Shown: piece after piece, positions 11,164-21,307 of the stretch
Position numbering within the stretch: position 1 is the stretch's first letter
Layout of the letters: the number at the start of each line of letters is the position of its first letter
DNA from: Guadua angustifolia
Taxonomy: Eukaryota; Streptophyta; Magnoliopsida; Poales; Poaceae
Length of the DNA stretch: 64,000 nt
Direction: 5' to 3'
Assembly (NCBI GenBank): GCA_036346375.1
Contig: CM070512.1
Span: 36,130,466 to 36,194,465, forward strand
Made by a program: the position numbers and the translations under genes
The notes under the pieces: generated by a model
What the model was told of the DNA's origin: nothing
The model's input: the letters and a program-made list of their open reading frames with translations, nothing else
The model's database searches: none

Positions 11164-13031
11164 CACTACTACAAAAAAAAACCACCTTTTTTGCCAATTT
11201 ATCACTGCCGGTTTAGCTAAAACCGGCAATGATAAGATTATCACTGCCGGTTCATAAGTTAGACCGGCACAAATGCTAGTCTGAACAAGAACCGGCAGTG
11301 ATAGTAACTTATCACTGCCGGTTCTAGAACAAACCGGCAGTGATACTAACTTTTCGAAAAATCATAACTTTTTCATACGGTGTCGGATGGAGATAAAATT
11401 TATATGAAAATTATAGATCTCAATGAGATCTACAACTTTGTAGTTTACAACTTTTTATTTGAAGTCATTGAGATGTCCAAATAATGGTATCATTGCCGGT
11501 TGGCGATTCGTATTCCCAACCGGCAGTAATAATGCTGTCAACCATTTTTCGAAAAATCATAACTTTTTCATACGGTGTCGGATGGACATAAAATTCATAT
11601 GAAAGTTGTAGCTCTCGACGAGATCTAAAACTTTGTAGTTGACAACTTTTTATTTAAAATCATTTAGATATCCAAATAATGGTATCACTGCCGGTTGGCG
11701 GTTCGTATTCCCAACCGGCAGTAATAATGCTGTCAACCATTTTTCGAAAAATCATAATTTTTTCATACGGTGTCGGATGGAGATAAAATTTATATGAAAG
11801 TTGTAGCTCTCGACGAGATCTACAACTTTGTAGTTGACAAATTTTTATTTTAAGTAATTTAGATGTCCAAATAATGGTATCACTGCCGGTTGGCGGTTCG
11901 TATTCCCAACCGGTAGTGATAATGCTGTCAACCATTTTTCGAAAAATCATAACTTTTTCATACGGTGTCGGATGGAGATAACATTTATATGAAAATTGTA
12001 GCTCTCGACGAGATCTACATCTTTGTAGTTGACAACTTTTTTATTTAAAATTATTTAGATGTCCAAATAATGGTATCACTGCCGGTTGGCGGTTCGTATT
12101 CCCAACCAGTAGTGATAATGCTGTCAATCATTTTTCGAAAAATCGTAACTTTTTCATACGGTGTCGGATGGAGATATAATTTATATGAACGTTGTAGCTC
12201 TCGACGAGATATACAACTTTGTAGTTGACAACATTTTTATTTGAAGTTATTTAGATGTCCAAATAATAGTATCACTGCCGGTTGGCAGTTCGTATTCCCA
12301 ACCGGCAGTAATAGTGTTGTCAACCATTTTTCGAAAAATCATAACGTTTTCATACGATGTTGGATGGAGATAAAATTTATATGAAAATTATAGATATCGA
12401 CGAGATCTACAACTTTGTAGTTGACAATTTTTTTATTTAAAATCATTTAGATGTCCAACTATCACTGCCGGTTATAAAACAAACCGACAGTGATAGTAAC
12501 TTTTTGAAAAATCATAACTTTTTCATACGGTGTTAGATGGAGATAAAAGTTAAATGAAAATTGTAGCTCTCAACGAGATCTACAACTTTGTAGTTGACAA
12601 TCTTTCCATTTGAAGTCATTTAGATATCCAAATAATCAGAAAAAGTTTCGGAGACAACGGATCAAAAGGAAAATATATCCTATGTTAGTTGAGCATTGAG
12701 TGAGGGGTGAGATGGTCCGAGGCATTTCGCGTGGAGCAGCAGGTCACGAGTTCGAGTGCTAGCAACCGCACGCACACGTATTTCGCGCGAAAATCGCGTG
12801 GTGGTCGGGTCTAGATACAAAATAAATTCTTTTTTTATTTTACCAAGTGATTTACGAACCGAGCTATCACTGCCGGTTCGCATACAAACCGGCAGTGATG
12901 TCGGTATCACTGCCGGTTCTAGAACCGGCAGTGATAGTCCGACTTTCACTGCCGATCAATCACTGCCGGTTCCAATATCCGGCAGTGATGCTAGTTTGGA
13001 ACCGGTAGTGATGTGGTGTTCTGTAGTAGTG
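11164..13031. mobile_element. CACTA-1: non-autonomous CACTA transposon
   Basis: Begins CACTACTACAAAAAA and ends TGTAGTAGTG, a terminal inverted repeat typical of En/Spm (CACTA) elements. Comparison with the uninterrupted Copia-I LTR at 5698-6074 shows a 3-bp target duplication: ACG at 11161-11163 and ACA (one change) at 13032-13034. Both ends are packed with the subterminal motif CACTGCCGGTT and its complement. No transposase is encoded. The 1868-bp element would depend on a transposase supplied elsewhere; the CACTA-2 remnant in this window shares its terminal and subterminal motifs. Confidence 0.95.
11491..12462. repeat. ~195-bp tandem array inside CACTA-1
   Basis: Units start (C)A(C/T)TGCCGGTTGGCG at 11491, 11686, 11881, 12077 and 12273, giving periods of 195, 195, 196 and 196 bp; diverged units flank them on both sides. 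Each unit holds CACTGCCGGTTGG, its inverted partner CCAACCGGCAGT, and a conserved CATACGGTGTCGGATGGAGATA block. Confidence 0.9.
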
Positions 13032-13195
13032 ACACCGCGCACTTTCTAAAGACCAGGACGCGCTCCACATTAACAAGCATGCGTCGAGCCCTACAAACGC
13101 GCACAGCCGTGACAACTTGGCTGTGCTCAGACCTTGAGCTAAAACGAAACAAAACACATGATGCTGGTGGCGCGTTGGAGTATCACAACACTCAC

Positions 13196-14640
13196 AAGGT
13201 GAAGATACATATTGCAGATTAGGGATTATTTTATCACAGAGGTAGATGTCCCGTACACTAATGTTAGTGGACAATTCTAAACATCAAAACATGCTCACTT
13301 GGTATATATCAAAATACATTTGGAATGTATGTAGAAGTTTAAAAATATGTTGATATCTTACTTTGCTATAGACAGAAAATCCATATATAAATGCAACCAG
13401 CCATGTAAATACAAGATGTCATTTCTGTTTGTTTAACGATAAAAGGCATCCAACAGTAATTTTCAGTGAAAATAAACAGTGAGTGCACTTAGAACTGATT
13501 ACTAACATGGTATCAGTCATCAAACATAAGCCAGCAATGCACCAACACATGTCCATTTACGCTTTTGTTGACGCATCAATTGCAACACAACCACAATGAA
13601 TGCAACGCCTATAAAAGGGCAAATTGCAATACGTAAAAAAATGCATAGAGTGTGGAAAGTGTGGGAAAATATGAAGTGAAGGTTAGTAAGCAGTGTAATC
13701 AACCACTAGACACACTGGCGCGGCGCACACCGCGCCACGCCGTGACGACCGCTGTAAGATAAATAAAAAAAACACGTGAGTTTTGGGGGGTTAATAGGAA
13801 AAAATGGATAAATATGTAATTTCAAAAAGTTTTGAGTAAATGTTTAGGGAAAATGGTGTGTTAAAAAATAAATTCTGGAAGCTCCGAAGAGTCTGCATAA
13901 AAAATTGGAAACCTTCGACTTCTGGAAGCTCCGAAGAGTCTGCGCAAAAAATTGGAAACCTTCGACGAATCTGTGTTTTTTTTTTGTGACGGGAATATTT
14001 TTTCCGGGTTTTTTGGGTGGCGAAAACATTTTCTCCGGTTTTTTTTGGTGGCGAAAACATTTTTTTGCGGGAAAACGGAGAAAGGACCTGAACGTAATAA
14101 ACAGGGACCTGTTTTTTATTTTTTTGGACCTGTTCGTTACCCTGAAAAATTAGAAAAGGGCTTGTTCGCGATTTGAATTTAACGGGAGTCTTTTTCCGAA
14201 AAATACCGTGCCAGGGACCTAAACGCGAAGGGAAAAAACTATCTTTGTCTCACAAAAAATCGTGAAGGACCTATTCGTAATCTACAGGGATCTATCCCTA
14301 ATTTCAAGCAATGGAGGGGTTTTTTTGCAAAATGGCCAAGGAGGACACGTGGGCCGGCTCCCCATCCGGCAATTCTACGGGTAATAAGAAAGGTAGGATT
14401 GAGTAAAACGAAGCAGCACCCGTTACGTGAACTCCAGAATGAACATAAGAATCCATGGCAGGCAAAAAGTTGGCATAGCATTTTAACAAACAAGATGGGG
14501 TAGCAAACTGATATATGATGACTAATAAGACAATTCAACAGATATCACTTGAACAATCTGACAGCACAAGAGCATATTACTCACATATAGATATAAGCTA
14601 CCACAGACAATAACAGAGGAGATTGATAGTTAAAACTTTA
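13196..14640. other. Intergenic DNA with short tandem duplications
   Basis: No gene recognised. A ~47-bp unit (TCTGGAAGCTCCGAAGAGTC ...) is duplicated at ~13873-13967, followed by a ~33-bp duplication containing GGTGGCGAAAACATTTT at ~14019-14070. The minus-strand stretch 14340-14390 (AATTGCCGGATGGGGAGCCG after a CCCGTAG acceptor-like site) might be a decayed last exon of the S26 pseudogene; that is tentative. Confidence 0.45.
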
Positions 14641-14657
14641 GGCAATTAATATCATAC

Positions 14658-14788
14658 CCTGTGCCTGAAACACTGCGGAGGCTCACAGTTTCTCCAGTTC
14701 ACACGAGAGCACACCCGGGCAATTTGAGCATGGATTGCACATGAAACACAGTGATGCACCTTCGCTTACAGCTTGGGGAGAATGTAGC
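14658..14788 (-). pseudogene. RPS26: Ribosomal protein S26 (eS26) pseudogene, exon 3
   Basis: Minus strand: TTGCAG acceptor, then GYILPKL, a stop, and AKVHHCVSCAIHAQIAR continuing to RNCEPPQCFRHR, then a GTATGA donor. This is the eS26 signature (YCVSCAIHS ... RNREPPQRFRRR), a small-subunit ribosomal protein at the mRNA exit channel. Damage: Tyr to stop after LPKL and several Arg changed (to Cys, Trp, His), mostly single transitions. Exons 1 and 2 lie at 30583-30673 and 29956-30038, separated by the LTR-A insertion at 14838-29898. Phase fits: exon 2 ends GAT-G and this exon starts GC-TAC. Confidence 0.8.
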
Positions 14789-15253
14789 CTGCAATTTGAC
14801 AACAAATCATGTATGCATGCTATTTTCACATAGCTGATGTCGGGACCCGAATATACAAATCCGGACCCTCTATGTATACTGCACTAGTCCAGAATCACGC
14901 TAGTGCACACAGGCTCAACATTGGTAAATATCACAATCATACACAGCGAAAACATAATAAAAGACATCGTATATTAAATATTACTATTTGAATGACCATA
15001 TTGTCAACTTACATGACTACGCCTCGTAAGGCTGAACAACAAAGTAAACTGCAACAAAATGAAAACGTAGATAAACCTCCTAGTATACCACAGGCAACTG
15101 ACAAGGGTCGCACCCTAGCATGCGTCTCTTCCTGGTACTCCTCCTCCAAGCTGATGTAGACTCCTCAACTGGTGATTTGTTGGTGGCAAGGGTGAGTACT
15201 TAAAGTACTCAATAAGTTGTGCACAGAATGCAATCCTAACATAACTATATACA

Positions 15254-15765
15254 CGGCTTATTCCAAAGGAATAGCTAACATGGCTAATTTGCAGTCAAGC
15301 AGCATTTATGAAATAATACAGTATATATATTGAAAAGACAGTAAAACAAATAACAGTAATAGATAGATTCAGCATTTCTCAAGTAAACCAAGTTTCCAAT
15401 CCTAAATCAAGTTCAAAATCTTCCATAGCAAGCTGCCATCCCATCCGAGTTTCCATTTAATTAACTAACCCTTGACTGTAATTCCCGAGCTATGCTCAAT
15501 ACCACGAGCACGGCTATTCCAAAGGAACGGTTAACATGGCTAATTTGCAGTAAAGCAGCATTTATGAAAGAATATAGTATATAGATTGAAAAGGCAGTAA
15601 AACAAATAACAGTAATAGATAGATTCAGCATTTCTCAAGTAAACCAAGTTTCCAATCCTAAGTCAAGTTCAAAATCTTCCATGGCAACTTGCCATCCCAT
15701 CCAAGTTTCTATTTAATTAACTAACCCTTGATTGTAATTCCGAGCTATGCTCAATACCGCGAGCA
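15254..15765. repeat. ~256-bp tandem duplication in LTR-A
   Basis: CGGCT(T)ATTCCAAAGGAA starts at 15254 and recurs at 15511, and CGGCTATTCGAATAG follows at 15766. The two copies are nearly identical over about 255 bp. Confidence 0.85.
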
Positions 15766-17687
15766 CGGCTATTCGAATAGATTCACACTCTGCAGAGGTG
15801 ATGCACTTTACCCACATGACATGATATTCTCTTTGTGCCTGGCCATTAGCACACTTCCTTTAATGTGCCGGCAGAAAAATCATGACAAAGCTTTTACAAT
15901 GCGCCGTCTTAACCCGATACGACTCGCTAAGGTTTCAACACTTGTGGAACTGGTTACCACGTTCAGGGCCCCCCTCTTGCGCCATATGAGTTGATCCGTA
16001 ACTTGGGAACTCAAACCGCCATAGATGGTACCAAAGGTAAATATTGCAAATTAATCAGCTAGACTGTCCCATTTCATATATGTGGTTGCATGATTGACTC
16101 AGGTCAGAGACTTGCAAGGTTAAGTCCTTAGGATGATCAAAGCAAGACTTCCACATACCCTCTGCCCATCGGGCCCACCTTGGCATGCTCACCCCTTGCC
16201 ACTTGCTCCAATCTAAGTGATTACCACCCCAGTTGATTACCAAGCACCATGTGCCATCAACAATTCAACATCGTTACGTGACATCCCTTGTCACTACAAC
16301 TCAATCTCATTGTACGACTTCACATAACGCACAAGTTCATATCATTGTTCCATATTCCATTAGTCAAGATTAAATATCCATAATTCAAGTACATATGATG
16401 ATGTGGCATGGCTAAGCATACTAACCGATCTAACCTTCCCATGTTGATTATCATTATTAACCAACTATAATGAACCAAACTAGGGTTACAATAGATCATG
16501 GCATACAAATGTCAAGGTAGGATATATATCAATTGGTAGATTAACTAGATCCCAATTTAAGTTGAAAAAAATGTATACGTGAAATAGCATGCAATAAAGT
16601 AAAACAATGTAACGATTTTATAAATATGGGTTCAACATTATCAAAGCACAACTTGCCTTATAAAGCCCTTATTCTTGCTCTGGATCTTGGTCTTGAGTCG
16701 ATGAATTTTTCTTGGATGCCTCGCACAATCCGACGTCTATGCCTAATGAGAGAGAACACTAAATAAATACCAAAACAGAGAGCCTAAGAACTCCAAAAAT
16801 CAATTAAAATTCACCATTAAATAGATATCAATTTTACAAATTTTTAGAAATTTGAATCACCTTAATCGGAGCTCGTATGAGGGAGAACGATCTCTCAGAA
16901 GATTCAAAAATCAGAAAATTGGAAAATACCGAATTAAACATATTATTTTAAACTGAAAAACTTATTTACTGCGTCATCATGACATCAGGGTGACTTCAGC
17001 CCTAGCCCGAAGAGCTGTCCGACCGACATGTGTTCTCCGATCCATTGAACCGAGCCCACGGACCAGATCACGGTCCTTGGCTTGATTTTTATGGATCGGG
17101 TCCACACGTCTAGGCAGCTGACAGCGGGACCCGCATTTGCTGACACTTGTGCAATCGCATACGCTGATGTGGACGACCACTCGGCGCCACCTCTGTGACA
17201 CATTCGCTGATTTTGCTGACACGGCATCCACATGAACCTCGCCGAAGCACACCACGTAGGCCAGCGGAGCGCACGGCCCTAGGGTCGTCGGCGATGGCGA
17301 AGAGTACCACCATCCGCAAGATCACGACGTTGCGGTTCGGATGACGCTACTGGATCTTTACCTGTGAAAGTGCATCTAGGCCCCTTAATGATTTTAGTGA
17401 TTAATGACAACAAGATTAAGTGACTAATGAGTTTTATGAGTATTATGGACGGATGAATACGCTCATGGGAAAGTCGCAGGAAAGAGGTCCTCAAATTCGA
17501 AAAGAAAAGGCGTCGGTTAAACTCAGCGGTTGTATTTGTTTTTAATTTTTGTTGGAGTTTAAGGATTGCCGCATTATTAAGAGGAATTTGGCAAGAAATA
17601 GCTTTAGAATGATTCAACGTGCTCAATGATGAATTCTAGTCCAAAAATGAGTCAATGTGTGAAGTCTTGGGGGCAAAATGTTCAAAA

Positions 17688-18130
17688 AGGTTCGGAGTAT
17701 CCGAATATGTCTTCGGAATGTCCGGACTGGCCTCCTCGGTTGCTCAGGTAAAATTCGGTTCGGAATGTCCGAACGTTGGTTCGGAGTATCCGAGCTGACC
17801 CTCTCTGTTGGTCGAGTTCATTTTGGTTCGGAATGTCCGAACATAGGTTCGGAGTATCCGAGTGGACCCCCTCGGTTAGGGCAAGTTCTTTTAGGTTCGG
17901 ACTATCCGAAATGTCATTCGGACTATCCGAACATGGGTTCGGACTATCCGAAGTGTCGTTCGGACTATCCGAACTGTGTGTTCAGTCGCCCTGATTTCAA
18001 ATGGTTCGGACTATCCGAACATGGGTTCGGACTATCCGAAGTGTCGTTCGGACTATCCGAACTGTGTGTTCAGTCGCCCTGATTTCAAATGGTTTAGACT
18101 ATCCGAACATGGGTTCGGACTATCCGAATA
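17688..18130 (+). promoter_or_regulatory. Palindrome array upstream of the Copia-II TATA box
   Basis: More than a dozen copies of TTCGGA-(C/A/G)(T/A)(A/G)(T)-CCGAA-type palindromes, spaced about 15-45 bp. They end some 40 bp before the TATA-like TTTAAATA at 18170. Repetition and position suggest a cis-regulatory array; the binding factor is unknown. The same array is in the 3' LTR (27796-28150). Confidence 0.55.
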
Positions 18131-18169
18131 GTCTCGGGCTAAAGTGAAAAACGGCTAGTTTTGGGAGGC

Positions 18170-18177
18170 TTTAAATA
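18170..18177 (+). promoter_or_regulatory. Copia-II LTR TATA-like box
   Basis: TTTAAATA in a GGGAGGC ... CCTCCCCA context, just downstream of the palindrome array and about 820 bp before the LTR end. Placement fits an LTR promoter; no transcript data. Confidence 0.45.
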
Positions 18178-18996
18178 CCTCCCCAACTCCCACCTACCAT
18201 TGTACCAGTGCATTCAATTCATTTTAACAGCTCCTTCACTCTCTCTAAGCTCTAGTGTTCATCTCCCTCAAGGCTTTGATTCTTGAATCTTTAGAGGGAA
18301 GTCTAGTAGAGAGTTTGGAAGATTAAGAGGTTGTGATTCATCTTGAGCACTTGGTTCATCCTCAAGTGGATTTCTTGTGAGATTTTTTACTCTTGGAGGT
18401 TGAGGACTCCTAGACGGCTAGGAGTCACCGGTGAGCACCCAATCTTCGTGTGGGTCGCCGCCGGAAGTTTGTGAAGGTTGAATCCGCCTCCGCAAGGAAA
18501 GGATTCAAAGAAAAGGAGGTGAGTGCTTTGTGCAACACCTAGAGGATTAGGGTTGAAAGAGACCCCGGCTTTGTGCTGCCTCAACGGAGACGTAGGATCC
18601 CCTCAAGGATCTGAACTTCGGGGAAAATCGTTCCATCTCTTTGGTTCTTAGATTTCCTTTTTGTTACCATTTGTGCTTGGCTTAATCCATTGGGGATTCA
18701 AGGGTTTGATAACTTCTTGTGGTAGATATTAGTGGGATTTCATCTCTGGTAGTTGTATTAGCTAAGTTATTTCATTTGGTAGTCATATTGCGCTCCAATT
18801 AGCTCAGATCTACATTTTAGGGTTTTGCTCGTGCAGAGTAGTTCGGACTATCCGAAAAGTCACTCGGACTATCCGAACCATTCGGACTGTCCGAAGTGAA
18901 TTTCAGACTATCCGAACAGTTCATTTCCGCTGCGAACTTTTAAATTTCAAATCGCCTATTCACCCCCCCTCTAGGCGACATCTCGGTCCTTTCAAT

Positions 18997-19009
18997 TGGT
19001 ATCAGAGCC
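18997..19009 (+). other. Copia-II primer-binding site
   Basis: TGGTATCAGAGCC, two bases inside the 5' LTR, complementary to initiator tRNA-Met. Confidence 0.9.
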
Positions 19010-19049
19010 AAATCTCCATAGTTTGGCTTAACCGCTTGGAGAATCTAAG

Positions 19050-21281
19050 ATGTCGGACTTAGAGAAGCATACCGAAGGCCGTAACCAAACTAAGGCTACG
19101 GGTTCCGGTAGTGGGGTTGCAATTCCATATGATTATCCCTCCTTTGGTGTCTCAAGCTCATCATCTTATGTCTCCGTGCCCTCCGGTCGAGCGCCTCATT
19201 TCGATGGCACTCACTATGCCGCATGGAAACATAAGATGAAGATGCACTTGAGATCGCTTCACCCTTCTATTTGAAAGATTGTTGAAACAGGTTTCAAGCC
19301 CGTTGATCCGAACAATCTTACTTCCGAAGAAGACAAGGCTCAACATTTCAATGACTTGGCCGTCAATGCCTTGTTTAACGCTTTGAGCGATTCTGAGTTC
19401 AACCGAGTCGATGGACTCGAAGAAGCAAAAGCAATTTGGGATAGACTCTTAGTGAGTCATGAAGGGGTTTCAAGTGTCTGCGAATCGAAGATAGAACTTA
19501 TTGTTGGTGAGCTAAGCCGGATCACTTTGGAAGAAGGAGAATCCTACAACAAAATGTTTGACCGCTTAATGGTGCTTGTGAATCAAGCTAAGGGTCTTGG
19601 ATGCACCGATCTTACTGACAAGGCCGTGGTGAAGATCATTCTTCGTGTGATCACTCCTACCAACCGCAACCTTGTCCAATTAATCCGAGACCGACCCAAC
19701 TTCGACTCTTTGACACCTCATGATGTTATCGGCCGGCTAATGATGGACGAGATGATGATAAAGGAGGCCGAAGTTGTTGAGGAACTCAAGTCGGGTAAGA
19801 ATAAAGGTATTGCTCTAAAGGTCGTGAAGACCGTGAGGGAAATTGAAGAAAGTACAGGTGAAGATGATGAGCCAAGTGGCCCCCTAACCAATGAAGACAT
19901 GGCCTTGCTTGTAAGAAGATTCAATAAATTTCTCAAAAAGAAGGGTTGCAAATCGGGAAGTCTCTCCAAGAATCAATGGAGTAAGTCAAGAGGACGACAC
20001 TCAATGAGAAAATGCTATGAGTGTGGAGAGCCCGGTCATTTCATCGTCGAATGTCCACAATGCGAGAAGAAAGAAGAGAAGCCATACAAGAAGGACAAGT
20101 ACCGAGGCAAGGACAAGGAAAGAAACAAAAAGTTCAAGCATTACAAAAACAAGGGGCAAGCACACATTGGAGAAGAGTGGGATTCAAACTCCGACTCCGA
20201 CTCAAGCTCCGACTCCAACGAAGGAGGAGTCGCCTCCGTCGCCATCGCCGTACCCTCTACTCCAACAACGTCGAAGGGCCTCTTCGACAACTTGAGCGAT
20301 GACGACGAAAACGCTCCAATGTGCCTTATGGCTAAGGGGCGCAAGGTATCAATCAAAGCTTCATCCTCTTCTATTATTGATTCTTGCTTGGATGATAGTG
20401 ATGACGATAGTGACGATGATTGTGCAATTAAGTCAATTAAGGACTTTGACATTCAAAAAATAGATTTACTTTTAAAAGATATTGAGAAATTGGAGGAAAC
20501 TATTGAGCAAAAAGAGACTACTCTCGAAGCTCAAGAAGACTTGCTTATTCTTGAGAAAGAGAAAAATATTGAGCTAGAGAAGAGTCTAATCAATGAGAGA
20601 AGAAAATACGAGGAGTTGGTCGAAAATTCAAAAAAGGCCAAATCCAAGTTAACTAGTCTTGAGATCACCAATGCTTCACTCGTAGAGAAACTTGCCAAAG
20701 CAAATGATGCTTGCAAGGCTCTTGAGGTGAAGCTTGTTGATCTCTCGAATAGCTCTTCTAAATCCTCAACAGTTGTCTCCAATTCCTCATTACCATCTTC
20801 TAGCAATGGATGTGCTAGATGCTATAATGTCAATATTGATACTTGTGCCACTAACCTTGAGACTTTGCAAGTACTAGCTCATAAAAATGAGAAGCTCAAG
20901 GGAATGCTTGAAGATGGACTTCAAAAGTCCTATAAGGCTAGCAAAGGATTAGAGGAGTACCTCGGTAAGCGTCAAGGTAAAATTATGAAATATGGGCTTG
21001 GGTATATTCCGCCCAAGGGCAAAAAGAGCAACATCGTAGTTGCCCCCTTGAACAAGCCCATTCATTTTATTAAAGGCGAAGGAGCTTCTAAATATAAGAC
21101 TCATTCTACCTTCTTTGCCTCGTATGTGCTTAAGAGAACTAACCTTGGTCGTGTAGTTGCTTGTTACATTGGGGGTAAGTCCAAAAGTCCTTCCAATGTG
21201 CGATCTATTTGGGTTCCCAAATCTCTTGTCACTAACGTGCGTGGACCTAAACAAGTTTGGGTACCAAAGAGCAAAAACTAA
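19050..21281 (+). pseudogene. Copia-II gag with long coiled coil
   Basis: Starts MSDLEKHTEG at 19050; a TGA at 19272-19274 replaces a Trp expected in HPS(L/I)WKIVETG. The frame then stays open for ~670 codons. Copia gag region (FDGTHYAAWKHKMKMHLRS, SCESKIELIVGELSRI), CCHC zinc knuckle CYECGEPGHFIVEC at ~20007-20051, acidic Ser/Asp runs (20180-20430), and a coiled coil rich in Glu/Lys/Leu at about 20450-20740. C-terminal WVPKSKN at 21281, then a frame change into protease. Long coiled-coil gag is usual for the SIRE/Maximus lineage. One stop in gag means an intact capsid protein would need readthrough. Confidence 0.88.
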
Positions 21282-21307
21282 ATTTCATTTTGTAAGCCTA
21301 CATCTCC

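Larger units (their letters stand above)
5698..13190 (-). mobile_element. Copia-I: Ty1/copia LTR retrotransposon, minus strand, with two nested insertions
   Basis: Both LTRs begin TGTTGTAAAAACTC and end TATCACAACA on the plus strand. The host duplication CTCAC is at 5693-5697 and again at 13191-13195. Read on the minus strand, the 5' LTR is 10942-13190 (interrupted) and the 3' LTR is 5698-6074. The primer-binding site, complementary to initiator tRNA-Met (TGGTATCAGAGC type), abuts the 5' LTR at 10928-10940. A purine tract abuts the 3' LTR at 6075-6088. Without the nested CACTA the element is about 5.6 kb. Order gag-protease-integrase-RT-RNase H identifies Copia. The coding region has many stops and frameshifts, so it is dead. 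Confidence 0.95.
10942..13190 (-). repeat. Copia-I 5' LTR, interrupted by a CACTA element
   Basis: LTR halves 10942-11163 and 13032-13190 together match the 3' LTR at 5698-6074. The break lies at the same base as the CACTA insertion. Confidence 0.92.
17365..18994 (+). repeat. Copia-II 5' LTR
   Basis: 1630 bp. Rich in TTCGGA-N3-TCCGAA palindromes (about 17688-18130 and 18842-18917). Contains an ~86-bp tandem duplication around 17940-18110 that the 3' LTR lacks. Confidence 0.95.

Noticed and set aside
13520..13702. Minus-strand 60-codon hydrophobic frame (FIGVAFIVVVLQL)
   Set aside because: Could encode a membrane helix, but no family was recognised and there are no supporting exons nearby.
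13856..14176. Overlapping Phe/Lys-rich frames near short tandem repeats
   Set aside because: Explained by homopolymer T/A runs and short duplications; no coding signal.
17678..18130. Regularly repeated short palindromes, CRISPR-like at first sight
   Set aside because: Spacers are irregular and partly repeated themselves, there are no cas genes, and the array lies within a plant LTR.
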